A DNA stretch of 64,000 nucleotides from CAVVEQ01 sp963806635 (GTDB lineage Bacteria; Chloroflexota; Anaerolineae; Anaerolineales; Anaerolineaceae), in NCBI GenBank assembly GCA_963806635.1, contig CAWDZA010000002.1:86460-150459 (forward strand). The letters are read 5' to 3'. Shown piece by piece: positions 1 to 10,090 of the stretch (the stretch's first letter is position 1; each line of letters begins with the position of its first letter). The notes below the pieces were generated by a model. That model worked only from the letters and a program-made list of their open reading frames with translations, made no database searches and had not been told where the DNA came from. Made by a program: the position numbers and the translations under genes.

Positions 1-2095
1 TGTAACTAAAAGAACCATCCAAAGAGCGACCAGAACTCCTGTAATCCCGGAAAATGCATTTGGGGGGGATTTGAGATCCCGCGATGTTGCAACGGCATTC
101 GATTCGCGGGACAACCTAAGCTCTGCGAGCCACCCCAGGGTAAAGCCCCAGCCGCCGCATCCCAGAACCAGGATGTAGGCAGGGATGATCTCAGTGCGCC
201 CAGGCGGGGCTTGCGACAGTGTCAGTGCTGCAGGAATGAAACAAAAATAAATAAGGAGAAACGTATACAGGGGGACATGGATAGCTAACGACCGGGGAAA
301 AACCGAAAGAGTGTTATCACTTTTACGAAATGCTGGCAGGATCAATGCGGATAGCAAAAACCCAGTCACAAATACCAGAACGCAGTTGAGGAGGTTTATT
401 TCTTGGGAGATGATTTTGCCTAAAAATCCGACCATGGCAGTCAGGGAAATTCTGATCACCGCGATGAGATTGCCCTGCTGAGCGAGCTGCGCCTGGCGGA
501 TCTGGTTGCCGGGGGCCAGAGCCATTATGAGCAGCCCCGCGAACGTCCCCGCGATACATGCAGATATGAGTAAAACCCAAACACGTTTTTTCCCGGGATC
601 CCCAAACCGCAGGATATTTCCAAACAGGAGCAAGAGGAATAGAAGATACACGAACGAAAAGGTTTCACTGAATCCCCCTCCGATCAGGGCAAGGAACCCA
701 AGGAATACTACCCACCAACGGGATACATCCCAAAGACGTGAGAGGGTGATCACCAGCGCCAACTGGAGGGTGGCAAGGATCAAAGGCGGGAGGACGGAAC
801 GCATTCCCTGCCCCCAGTAGAGCGATTGGCCCAAATCAGGGGTGATTTGCAGCGTGGCTGCCAGGATCACAGCCGCGGCGGTTAAGGATGCCAATAACCT
901 TGTGAATCGACCGCTAAAACGGATGATCCGGGTGAGCAGCCACAAAAGCGCCACCAGCCATACAATCACGACGCTCAGTGTCGATATCCGGGTTGCATTT
1001 AGACCGAATCGACCCGTTATGGCATCCAAGAAGCTGGCTGCAAAACGCCCCGACCAGGTGAGATACCAGTAGCCAACTGCGCGAACGACCCCCACCGAAT
1101 TGACGATGGCTGCCGAACAGAAATCGTCGGCGATTAAGCGCATATGGGTGCCAAGAGCCGCGTGGGCTGCGAGGGGTAAAACGGAGATCATTGAGGTTAT
1201 CCCCAGGAGGATGGCACCTCTCCAGCCAAAATCCTCTCCCACGCGAATTGGCGTTTCAGCGGATCGAGAGGGGGATGGCTCCTCTAGGCCAGAGCCCGAT
1301 CCAGGCAGTCCCTCCTTGGTTGGCTGAATCATCGATCTCGTGTTGAGGAAGTGACTGAAGATCAGGTAGGTGTTAAAGATTCAACAGGACATAAAAGCAT
1401 GTGAACCAGGTTGCGAGAACTCCGGGAACTTGCTGTGAGGGCGGGGTGGTGAAACTTTGGCGGATGGGCACCAACCCTTTCGAAGGACTCGGAATTTTGC
1501 TTTCATGAGTGGTGCCATCCCAGCGAATAACCACATCTTCCAGGCGGGAATCCCCGGTAAAAAAGAGCTCAGCCAGGCTGCCAGTTTTGCCCATCCAACG
1601 CAATGCGCCTGCACCGGGCCCCTGAAATAGCATGCCTTTACCCGAGGTCTGCCAATTGCCTTCCAATTGGAACTGTTTGAACCCCACATCTCCTAGGCTG
1701 GTTGTGAACCAGTTCAGGGTGATCTCGCGGCCTGCAATTTCACCCCCACTTGAAGCGGGGATGGAAATTACCAGGGTGTGAGTTTCGAGAAGGCGAATCG
1801 GGGTTGGTGGCTTTGCCACAAGGACGAGCACATATCCACAAAGCGCAGAGATTAGCAGGAGCAGGCTGGAGAGCCATCGCGGCTGAAGACGGAAGCGGGG
1901 CAGCAGAAAATGCCCCACCACAAGGTAATTAACCGGACACAGGACCACCCATAGAATAACTGCAAAAATCAATTCCCGCTTGCTGACCGCAGGGGTCTGG
2001 ATGAAGTAGAGGTACGCGCTAAAGGTTATCGCCAGGCTGATCAACGCGGCCAGGATGCCCAGACCGATTCGCTCTGGAGATAGACGAATTTTCAT
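1..2095 (-). CDS. DUF6056-like multi-pass membrane protein (left-truncated, one frameshift)
   Basis: The first 240 codons (2095 to 1373) encode three membrane segments (about residues 13-31, 41-61 and 75-96) and then a soluble region of about 120 residues. The frame then stops inside another hydrophobic segment. The next frame is open from about 1370 to the window edge with no stop (more than 440 codons). It encodes many membrane helices with ADDFC, TGRF and LAPGNQIR motifs, which I associate with the DUF6056 family of GT-C-like membrane proteins. Skipping one base near 1377 joins the frames, so I treat them as one gene. Its ATG overlaps the stop of the upstream gene (ATGA). The N-terminal 240 residues are clearly paralogous to the start of that upstream gene, while the later cores look like different families. 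A role in transferring sugar from a polyprenyl carrier at the outer membrane face is inference. Confidence 0.6.
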
Positions 2096-4254
2096 TTTTC
2101 TGCCCCGGTCTCCTTCCCAGAGTGGTTGTGACCAAAATGGGCAGCAGGGTCGCGGGGAAAAGTGAAAGAGAGGATCAATAACCCCAGGCTGAATAGACCC
2201 ACGAGATAAACCCCATATTGATAGCGGAAATCACGCGAGACGTTGATGAATAGCATCACCGCCGATTGCACAGCGGCAGGCAGGAAAAATAGAAGAAATC
2301 GCGGCTGCCTGGCGCGGTATGCCATCATAGAAGAACAGAACAACCCCAGGTATAAGAATAACGCAGGAGTGAAGAACAGCACGTCCCAGGGTTTCCGAGA
2401 GGCGAAGTCCTTAAGCTTCGCCAGCGGGACGATCCAGGCAGAGAGCAAGCTGTTCTCTTTCAACCCTAGATCATTTGGCTCGATCCAGGAAACAGTTGCA
2501 GCTTCTGTTTTTTCCTGGTTGAGCATACAGTGGTTGGGCACCTCCCACACGAGCGAACTGACGCATACCAGGTGCTGAAGCTCCACTCCCGGCTCTTTCA
2601 CAGCCAGATCTGCGAACAAACTCTGTATATCGGCAGCTTTTTCTGTGAAACGCGGCTCGGAGTAGGCTGGCTGGGTCCAGATGGGGATATTGGTACAGCA
2701 ATCGTAGCTCCATTGATCCAGAGGCAGTATTCCGGATGCCAGGTCTGATTCGGCTGGCGTGAGCGGGCTGCCGGTGGCGATGTGCGCAGCGATGTGATGG
2801 ATGAAAACCTGCTGTTTGAAGCCTGCGTTGCGATCCACCTTTAGAAGAGTATAGATCGGTCCCTGAATTAGCAGCCACGTACCTGCAATCACACCCACAC
2901 TGAGCAACACTCTTTTCCATTGATTTCGATAAACGATAGCCAGGACGATCAGGCTCAGAATTGGGACTGGAAGCCCGTTCAACCGGAAAAGGCTGATGCC
3001 CAGACCAACGAGTGTCAGCCAGAGCCAGGAAAAACGCTCACCCAGCCAGGTACCCTTGCTGAAGATGGCTTTCAGGATCATCAGCGAGAGCAGAAGAAGG
3101 CAGATGGAATAGGGGATATCCTTCCAGAGAGAGACAACCATATTCCCATTTACTGGTGAGAGGGCAAATACGAGCGCCAGCCCCCAGCCAGCCCAGCGCG
3201 GCAATCCCTGATCTTCCAGGAGATGGATGCCCCAGGCGACTGTCAGGGCGAGCGCAATGATTTGGAATACGATCACGACCGCAGGAGAAAACCATAGCCG
3301 GGTGAGCAGGATTACCAACAGGGTGTGAACCACCGGGAGCGCGTCGTTGAACTGCCCGCTGATCACCTGCCCCCATTGGCGGATCGAATCGGGGGTCATG
3401 ACGGCTGGGAAAAAGGTAAGCAAGTAGATACCCCACACGGCGATCATGGGCAGGGCATAAAGCAGCCAGAAGCCTTTCTTTGGTTGAAGTACTGGAGCGG
3501 GTTTGATCTGGACACCAGCGAGGAAAATGGTCAGCACCAGGAACAGGAAACCGGCAGTGAGAACAGCCATTAAATTGCTGAAGAGTGTGCTCATCCAGCT
3601 TCCCGGGAACCGGGAGGATGCGATCACCGGTGCGCCAGGCGATTCTGCGGGGTTCAGCGCAGCCAGGTTCCCATCCCAGCCTGCCTGGACTTCCGCAATG
3701 CCTGGCGAATTGGAAAAAACGAGCGTGGCTGTTTCCCCCGAACGGCCGCTCCAGGTAAGCGAAGCGGGTTCCCCGCCTGTGTGGGTGAACCCTGTTTTGG
3801 TTCGTTGCCAATCTCCCTTTTGCAAAAATTCTCCGAAACCGATATCGCGCAGGGAGGTCTTCGCGTACTCGAGCGTGACAGCCCGATCCGCGCTTCCCCC
3901 TGGGAGATTTATTTGTAAATGGTGAACCGGCAGCAGGAGAATCGCCTGGGGGGGATGGGTGACCAGGGCGAAAAGGATGCCGACGCCTGCAGATAAGAGG
4001 ATCCAATTACGCCTGGCTTTGGGTGAGTATCTGAGGAGACGGGGGTGCAAAAATCGCGTGAGCAAGACATAAACAAGCGGTATTAATAAGAACCAAAGGA
4101 GCAGGGCAAAGGCATATTCGCGCCTGGCGAAAAGGGGAGTTTGAAAAGCCCAAAGATAACCGCTGATTGCCATGCAAAAACCGAGGCTTACAGCGATCCC
4201 CCAATAAAGGAGGTTGTGTTTGTTTTGTAAAGGGATTTGTGCGGATAAATTCAT
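2092..4254 (-). CDS. Large multi-pass membrane protein, DUF6020-like (GT-C type)
   Basis: An intact 720-residue membrane protein. It has three N-terminal helices (about residues 15-100), an extracytoplasmic region rich in beta-type sequence (about 105-215), then about ten further helices. The core begins with LTFFPAVMTPDSIRQWGQ, a TPDS-type motif that I associate with the DUF6020 family, probably GT-C fold glycosyltransferases that use polyprenyl-phosphate sugars. A large loop with several cysteines lies near residues 500-600. The stop overlaps the start of the next gene by four bases, so the two are probably co-translated. The upstream minus-strand gene ends 32 bases away, suggesting one operon of envelope glycan genes. 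Substrate and product cannot be told from the sequence. Confidence 0.65.
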   Translation of the reverse strand: MNLSAQIPLQNKHNLLYWGIAVSLGFCMAISGYLWAFQTPLFARREYAFALLLWFLLIPLVYVLLTRFLHPRLLRYSPKARRNWILLSAGVGILFALVTHPPQAILLLPVHHLQINLPGGSADRAVTLEYAKTSLRDIGFGEFLQKGDWQRTKTGFTHTGGEPASLTWSGRSGETATLVFSNSPGIAEVQAGWDGNLAALNPAESPGAPVIASSRFPGSWMSTLFSNLMAVLTAGFLFLVLTIFLAGVQIKPAPVLQPKKGFWLLYALPMIAVWGIYLLTFFPAVMTPDSIRQWGQVISGQFNDALPVVHTLLVILLTRLWFSPAVVIVFQIIALALTVAWGIHLLEDQGLPRWAGWGLALVFALSPVNGNMVVSLWKDIPYSICLLLLSLMILKAIFSKGTWLGERFSWLWLTLVGLGISLFRLNGLPVPILSLIVLAIVYRNQWKRVLLSVGVIAGTWLLIQGPIYTLLKVDRNAGFKQQVFIHHIAAHIATGSPLTPAESDLASGILPLDQWSYDCCTNIPIWTQPAYSEPRFTEKAADIQSLFADLAVKEPGVELQHLVCVSSLVWEVPNHCMLNQEKTEAATVSWIEPNDLGLKENSLLSAWIVPLAKLKDFASRKPWDVLFFTPALFLYLGLFCSSMMAYRARQPRFLLFFLPAAVQSAVMLFINVSRDFRYQYGVYLVGLFSLGLLILSFTFPRDPAAHFGHNHSGKETGAEK

Positions 4255-4285
4255 TCAGATTATGTCGGGACTATGTTTGCGAGGT

Positions 4286-6372
4286 TCAAGGGTTTCCGGT
4301 CAACCGTGAGATCATATTTCTGAACTCTGACTTTCCGGCAGATTCAGGGGTGTTTATCTCAATGAATTCCCAGGTGCTTTCCATTAACTTAAAATTCGGA
4401 GTGTCATCCCTGGCGATACGTAACTTCACAGCCCTATTCATAAGCTCGGTTGCTTTTTGCCACTCCCCGCCCAGGGCGTACGCCAGGATGAAGGGCATAA
4501 GTTCGGTATCCAGCGAGGTGATAAACCCCTGCCGGAAGATCGCCTTATCTCCCAGCTCCCTCACAGACTGCCAGTCCTGGGTTTGACGGGCAAGATCGGC
4601 CTTCTCGTAATAATAACACCAGCCTCTTTCCGGTCCGGCTCCCAAGTGGATGGCTGACGGGTCGATCGGGTTCTCGGCGTTCCCAGGGAGGATCGGTTTT
4701 AGGCTGGCGAATGGAAGCCAATTCTCCGCCCTGGAGTCCATCGATGGAAATTCCGCCGAGAAATCGGGGTTATACACCTGGGGGCAGTTCTTCCCGTTGT
4801 AATTTAAAAAGATCGTTTTCGATAAGTCGGGTTTGAAATGTGCTGCGATCAAACCCATATCGTCCCTGCCTCTGGATTGATAATCCTCCAATTGCGACGC
4901 GAGCATGATCAGGTAGGGGAAATTGTTGGAGGTGAGATCGGGCGCATACAAGCCAGTTGAAAATATACGACCAGGCAGTGGCCCCATCCCCGGTGGGCAT
5001 GTCGTTGGTAAGGATCATGGTGCCCGGTTCCAGACTGGGGATACGGTAGGTAAGATTCCAGAAGAAATTGTTGCGCCTCACGTCCACCGCCCGTAGCTCG
5101 TTGGAGGAAATGAACTGGAGCCCGGCGCTGAGTCCAACCACCGCGCTCAGCACAAGGATCTGTATCCAATAGCGCTTCAGCAATACCTCGATCAAAAAGG
5201 CGACCCACAGGCAGGAGACAAGCAGGAAGGGCAAAAGGTAGCGGGTTTCATACCCGCCCACGCCAGCCGCCAGCCCGACGACAATAAATGGGATGCCCCC
5301 CAGCAGCCAGGGTACTACGCTCAATCCCATCAGTTGAATTGCAAGTGTCTTGTTCTTCTGATCCGCGGGTGGTTTTGGCAGGTGGTAGGCGCGCAGCACC
5401 AGGAAGGTGATCCCCCCCGTGATGAGCACAACCGATAAATAGACAATCGAGGAAAGCGAGCCCCAATTAATGCGTTCCCAGGTAACCGAAACGATCTGGG
5501 TCCAGGCGCGTACCATCCCCATCCAGAAATACTAATGCGGTCTGCCTGATAAGCAGGAGAATCCCCGCGAACCAATTCTCCCGTAAGGTGGAAAGCAGGC
5601 TGAGTGAGTGGTTGTAGGTCTGGTAGGGGAAAAGGAAAACCCGCCAATATAGTACTGCGCAAAAAGCGATAAAAAATGGCAGGAAATGAAGAGTGGTTTT
5701 TCGAAGCTTCTGTTTGACTGTCAGATCGGTCTCGGAGAGCACAATCCAAATCACAAACGGACGCATCAGTTCCATAAAGAGGAAGTATTCCATCGCCAGC
5801 ATGTTGTAAATGCTGAGCCCGAGCGCCAGGAGATAAAACAGCCAGAATCGTTTCGGATGTCGCAGAGAAAGAACCGTGAAGGTGAGCGAGAGCAGGAAGA
5901 TCGCCAGGATGATGTTGCGGTGACCCGTGGTGAGCGCCACGCCGTGCGAGAGATACCCCGGGAAAACCGCGATCAGGATGCTGGCAAACACCGCCAGGCG
6001 CACGCGCCTTGGCCACAGGTTTTTTACCAACCACCAGCCAGAGAGACTGGTGAGCCAGGGAGCCAGCACCGCAAAGAGCTGCCAGCGCCAGGGATCGGGT
6101 CCCAGCAGGGGCAACAGCACCTGATACAGCGGTGCCAGAAAGGGGCGGTTGGTAACGTGATAATAATTGACCCCCCACGCACCCAGCTTCTGGTAGATCC
6201 AGAGCATGATCCAATCGTCAGCGTAGAACCCGAGCCAGGGGAGCAGAACGCCATAGGCAAGGAAACAAAGCAGCAGGAGGAAAAAGGGATGGAACAGCGG
6301 ATGAGTTGTTACCCTGGTGTACCATCTCCGATTTTCGCCGGCGGTTTCCACCGTTGTGATTTGCTCTGGCAT
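4286..6372 (-). CDS. Multi-pass membrane glycosyltransferase-like protein (two frameshifts)
   Basis: Three overlapping minus-strand frames make one protein of about 695 residues. The N-terminal part has an FYADDWIM motif after the first helix, with an acidic pair typical of the first outer loop in GT-C glycosyltransferases, followed by about ten helices. The C-terminal 200 residues are soluble and contain a TPR-like stretch (QDWQSVRELGDKAIFRQ). The first break is at a run of four C at 5517-5520: with three, the protein reads FLDGMVRAWTQ. The second is near 4950-4951, where removing one base gives NWLYAPDLTSNNF. Both look like homopolymer errors. It heads the operon-like minus-strand set running to 1. 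Family assignment beyond GT-C-like membrane protein is uncertain. Confidence 0.6.
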
Positions 6373-6444
6373 GCAGCTCCTGAGAACCTATCGATTACGA
6401 TTAATTTCCTGACCTAAAACCTTTCCGGATTCCCGTTGGAATTT

Positions 6445-6496
6445 TACCTTATTCGGGGGCAAGCGCCTTCTTTAGAGCGTCGAATAAAATAAGGTA
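6445..6496. repeat. Inverted repeat in divergent promoter region
   Basis: TACCTTATT at 6445-6453 is matched by its reverse complement AATAAGGTA at 6488-6496. TTATTCG (6449-6455) can also pair with CGAATAA (6481-6487). The repeat lies between the divergent genes that start at 6372 (minus) and 6544 (plus), and overlaps a possible -10 (TATCAT, about 6495-6500) for the plus-strand gene. It may be an operator or a leader hairpin; no protein partner can be named. Confidence 0.35.
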
Positions 6497-6543
6497 TCAT
6501 TCTAGATGAAGAGTTCCTTATCTCTCAAACCTGGGTCACGTTT

Positions 6544-7812
6544 ATGACCGAATCTGTCCATCCGGAAACTAAAACCAAATCCTCTGCGCTCGATCCGTTC
6601 TGGCTCGTCTTAGGCGCTTACCTTTTTACTTTCATCTGGTTCTTCATCCGCAGCGTTTTCTTCAACCCCAACCAGGTGATGATGGTTTTTGAGACCGTTC
6701 GGCGACTGGACCCGATCGGCTACGACCTGATGATGATGCTCAGCCATGCCTCCGCCTGGCTAAATCACACGATCTCTCCATACGCTTCGTTCAATAATTT
6801 CCCGCCTCTCGCCACCCTGCTCTTCACCCCGCTCACCATGGTACCCATCCAAAGAGCATATGCGATCATCACCTTCATCACTCTGGCGAGCTTCTTCTGG
6901 ATCGGTTTCCTCTTTCCTTATTTTTCCAACAAACCCCGCGAGGTGAAGCCGGTACTTGTGCTTGTGTTCATCACCGCGCTTACATCGTATGGAATGCAAT
7001 TCGAGATCGAACGCGGGCAGTTCTATTCCATCGCCTTCGCGCTGGCTTTCGCGGGCATCTACCTCTTCCACCGCTACCCGAAGCTCTCCTGGCTGGCGTA
7101 TATCCTCTTCACGCTGGCAATTCAGATCAAGATATTCCCCGCCTTCCTGATCTTCCTATTCATCCGGGATTGGCGGGACTGGCGCGGAAACCTGATCCGC
7201 ATTCTTGGCCTGGGGGCGGCGAACTTTGCGCTGTTCTTCGTGCTGGGTTGGACCCGGTTCCTGGAATTTGTGAACATCCTGGTGGCGATGGTGGATGACT
7301 CGGGCATTTGGGTGGGCAATCTCTCGGTAAAGTCCTTTGCCTACTACCAAATGCCGATCCTATTGAAACGCATCAATTTGGGTGATTTAAACGCTGCCGG
7401 CATGGTTGAAGGAGTTTTGATGGCGCTGGTGTTGATCCTGCTGATGTTGGGGATCTTCCAGGCGTATCGGCGCAACCGGTGGGGGATCGACCCTTATTTG
7501 CTCTTCATTTGCACCTGCGCCGCGATGGTCATTCCACAGATCAGCCACGATTACAAACTTCCCGTTCTGGCTGGTCCCGCTGCCATACTGCTCATGACCC
7601 TCAAACTTTCAAAAAAGGACTCCAAAGCACGAATCATCCTCATGTCGGCGGGGATTGCGGTGTTTTCTCTGGCGTATTTTTCCACCCAGTATTCCTATGT
7701 GATGAAATCGCCCCTAATTGCGAACAACTTCCTGGCCGTTTTCCTAATGATGGTTCTGGGGGTTATTTTCGCCTTCACCGAGCAGGCGGATGGAAACGAT
7801 CCGGCAGGTTAA
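6544..7812 (+). CDS. GT87-like membrane glycosyltransferase (DUF2029)
   Basis: A 422-residue integral membrane protein with about ten helices. After the first helix there is a long outer loop with NNFPPLATLLFTPL, and later the ERGQFYSIAFALAFAGI segment, the pattern of the GT87/DUF2029 family that includes polyprenol-phosphate mannosyltransferases of the PimE type. These enzymes move a mannose-like sugar from a polyprenyl-phosphate carrier to an acceptor outside the membrane. It is transcribed away from the minus-strand glycosyltransferase group, and the convergent neighbour is a GT2 enzyme that could make the lipid-linked sugar donor. The start at the ATG has no clear Shine-Dalgarno. Acceptor unknown. 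Confidence 0.7.
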   Translation: MTESVHPETKTKSSALDPFWLVLGAYLFTFIWFFIRSVFFNPNQVMMVFETVRRLDPIGYDLMMMLSHASAWLNHTISPYASFNNFPPLATLLFTPLTMVPIQRAYAIITFITLASFFWIGFLFPYFSNKPREVKPVLVLVFITALTSYGMQFEIERGQFYSIAFALAFAGIYLFHRYPKLSWLAYILFTLAIQIKIFPAFLIFLFIRDWRDWRGNLIRILGLGAANFALFFVLGWTRFLEFVNILVAMVDDSGIWVGNLSVKSFAYYQMPILLKRINLGDLNAAGMVEGVLMALVLILLMLGIFQAYRRNRWGIDPYLLFICTCAAMVIPQISHDYKLPVLAGPAAILLMTLKLSKKDSKARIILMSAGIAVFSLAYFSTQYSYVMKSPLIANNFLAVFLMMVLGVIFAFTEQADGNDPAG

Positions 7813-7821
7813 GTCCAGCCT

Positions 7822-9252
7822 TTACACGAACTTGATCTTGCCCATGGCGAAGAAGACCATTTTGAGCAGCATCCAGCCATGCTTCCAGCGCTGAATATTG
7901 GTCGTCCCATACACCCGTTCCTGGTAGCGGATGGGCAGATCCACGATCTTCAACCCCAGTTTGTCAGCTCCGAGGAGCAAATCAAAATCACCGAAGGGAT
8001 CGAACTCCCCAAAATAACCCCGGTTTGCCGCGATCCGTTCGTAGTCTGCTTTCCAAAGCACCTTCGTGCCGCAAAGGGTATCCTTAATCGGTTGACCCAA
8101 CGTCCAGCGGAAAACCAGGCTGAAGGCTTTGTTGCCCAGCAGGTTGAGGGGGCGCATGGCGCCGCCTTCCATCGGATAAACCAGGCGCACCCCATTGATA
8201 AAATCGCCTTTTCCGCTCGCGATGGCTTCATAGAAAGCCGGTAGATCTTCCGGTGCCACAGTCAGGTCTGCATCCAGTATCATCAGAATATCGCCCGAAG
8301 CGCGCGCGAACCCCTCCCGGACAGCGTCCCCCTTCCCCGTTCCCGTTTGCCTGAAAAGGGATGCCTTGCATACCGGGTTCGAGAGGATCGCATCTTCGAT
8401 CGCTTTGTAAGTATCATCCTTTGAGTGACCTTCCACGAAGATCAGCTCTGTTCCGCCCCCCATTTCCGGCACTCTTCGGAAAATATCCGCGATGTTTCCG
8501 GCTTCATTCCGGGCGGGGACGATCACGCTGACCCTGGGAAGTGGTTTGCGAGCGGATGGCTGGGGCAATGGTCTGGCCATGATGATATTGGTGAGAGCAA
8601 AGTAATGAAAGGGCCAGATCTTGACCAGGAATTTATTGAAAAATGAATTGAGCAGCGGGATTGGTAAGGGAAAAAGGATCTCGTGCCAGTGGCGCAGAGA
8701 TTCGAAACCTTCGAGGGAAAGCAGGTTGCGGATATCGTCCGGGGTCAGCCAGTTCTGGGGTAAATTGGGCCTGGCCAGACCCACGACGGCAGCAAGGGAA
8801 AGGATGGGGGACCACATCCGGCTGTAGAAATTGATGATAATGCGGGTTTTGGGGTTGCAGCAGCCCCGCAAGGCGCCAAGTACCTGCTGCACGTTCCACA
8901 GGTCGTTGACCAGGTCCGAAAGGATAACGTAATCAAAAGTACCATCCCCTTCGAACTGGTGCGCGTCCATTTCCAGGAATTCCAGCTCGGGGTGATTTTG
9001 CCGGGCGATGGCGATCATTTCCGGGCTAAAATCCACGCCAAGCCCGCGCGCAGGCTTGAGGCTGGCGAGAAGATCGCCTCCCCCGCAGCCGAGCTCCAGG
9101 ACAGACGCACCTTCGGGAATGAGGAAGCGGAGGAATTCCGCCAGACGGCGGTGATAGGCTTTTCCAGCCGACCAGCGCTTTGTATCGCGGGCGATGTTGT
9201 TCCAGTGCTCCACCCGCCCGCGGGTGTAAAGTTCCTGTTTTGCCTGGGTCAC
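7822..9252 (-). CDS. SAM methyltransferase - GT2 glycosyltransferase fusion
   Basis: A 476-residue two-domain protein. Residues 1-230 are a class I methyltransferase with the SAM motif VLELGCGGGDLLASL and an acidic motif II near MDAHQF. Residues 240-476 are a GT2 domain with VSVIVPARNEAGNI, LILDADLT (the DxD metal/nucleotide-sugar site) and a C-terminal region like dolichol-phosphate mannose or glucose synthases (YQERVYGTTNI, KHGWMLLKM). GT2 enzymes of this type load a sugar onto a polyprenyl phosphate at the inner membrane face, which would feed the GT-C proteins nearby. The start is GTG and overlaps the stop of the acyltransferase gene (GTGA), so the pair is translationally coupled. The methylated substrate is unknown. 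Confidence 0.8.
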   Translation of the reverse strand: MTQAKQELYTRGRVEHWNNIARDTKRWSAGKAYHRRLAEFLRFLIPEGASVLELGCGGGDLLASLKPARGLGVDFSPEMIAIARQNHPELEFLEMDAHQFEGDGTFDYVILSDLVNDLWNVQQVLGALRGCCNPKTRIIINFYSRMWSPILSLAAVVGLARPNLPQNWLTPDDIRNLLSLEGFESLRHWHEILFPLPIPLLNSFFNKFLVKIWPFHYFALTNIIMARPLPQPSARKPLPRVSVIVPARNEAGNIADIFRRVPEMGGGTELIFVEGHSKDDTYKAIEDAILSNPVCKASLFRQTGTGKGDAVREGFARASGDILMILDADLTVAPEDLPAFYEAIASGKGDFINGVRLVYPMEGGAMRPLNLLGNKAFSLVFRWTLGQPIKDTLCGTKVLWKADYERIAANRGYFGEFDPFGDFDLLLGADKLGLKIVDLPIRYQERVYGTTNIQRWKHGWMLLKMVFFAMGKIKFV

Positions 9253-9926
9253 ACCTTATCCACCCCGGTCGCTTCCAGCTCTTTCACCCTCGGATTGTCC
9301 CGATACACCCCGCGGTACTCCTCCGGCAGCAGCACAGCCATTCGGCACATCACCTCGTCCGTCCAGCGCTCCATCTCCGCTTCGCGGTTCTCCCGCCCGA
9401 TCTCGGGGATGACAATCGGCGGGCCAAAAGTCGCCTTCATCTTCGGCTTCCGGAAGTGCAGCAGCTCGCGCACACCGTTTGCTGTCCCGGTGATCCCAAC
9501 CGGCACGATCGGCGCCCCGCTGCGAATTGCCAGGAAGACAATACCGGATTTGCCCGGCAGCAAGCCCCCAGTGGTGCTGCGGGTGCCCTCCGGGGAAACC
9601 CCCAGGCAGCCGCCTTTCTTTAAATGATCCAATCCAGATTTAATGGCGGTGAAATCGGCAATATCGCGGTCGATCCAGATGGCTTCTCCCATCCAGGCCA
9701 GGGGGGCGATGAGAAGGTTCTTTTTGTATTTGGTGGTGAGCACGCAGGTGATATCCGGGCGGGCAGGGATATCAAGGAGTACCGGGATATCTAGCCGGCT
9801 GAGATGATTGGTGGCGATCAGCACGCCGCCCGAGGGGGGGAGGTATTCCATCCCCTCGTAGGATGTTTTCGTAAGTGCTTTTAGCAAATAGTGAACGATG
9901 CTAAAAAGGAATTCCCGCTTTCCCAT
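9249..9926 (-). CDS. 1-acylglycerol-3-phosphate O-acyltransferase-like (PlsC family)
   Basis: A 225-residue protein with the acyltransferase HX4D motif in ATNHLSRLDIPVLL (about residue 37) and the glycerol-phosphate binding motif SPEGTRSTTGG (about residue 115). PlsC-type enzymes transfer an acyl chain to lysophosphatidic acid in phospholipid synthesis; related family members acylate other lipids or sugars. It sits directly upstream of the methyltransferase-GT2 gene with a 4-base overlap, so a role in making an envelope glycolipid is possible. A Shine-Dalgarno-like GGAGG lies upstream of the ATG. The family is clear, the exact acceptor is not. Confidence 0.8.
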   Translation of the reverse strand: MGKREFLFSIVHYLLKALTKTSYEGMEYLPPSGGVLIATNHLSRLDIPVLLDIPARPDITCVLTTKYKKNLLIAPLAWMGEAIWIDRDIADFTAIKSGLDHLKKGGCLGVSPEGTRSTTGGLLPGKSGIVFLAIRSGAPIVPVGITGTANGVRELLHFRKPKMKATFGPPIVIPEIGRENREAEMERWTDEVMCRMAVLLPEEYRGVYRDNPRVKELEATGVDKV

Positions 9927-10022
9927 GGTCCAACCTCCAATAATCCGATCTGGATTGAGTATATCAAAATTGAAGCGCTTCCCGCGTTGTGATTCAATAA
10001 TCTCACCTGTATTGGCATGAAA

Positions 10023-10055
10023 ACAGCGTGCTCGAGGTATCCTCGAGCACGCTGT
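10023..10055 (-). terminator. Rho-independent terminator of the J-domain/DsbA/cyclophilin gene
   Basis: A perfect 15-bp stem (10023-10037 with 10041-10055) has a 3-base loop. Read on the minus strand it is followed by TTTC. It lies 36 bases past the stop at 10091. Confidence 0.8.
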
Positions 10056-10090
10056 GATGTCCTTCTTATTGCTTATTTATGACCAGGGGA

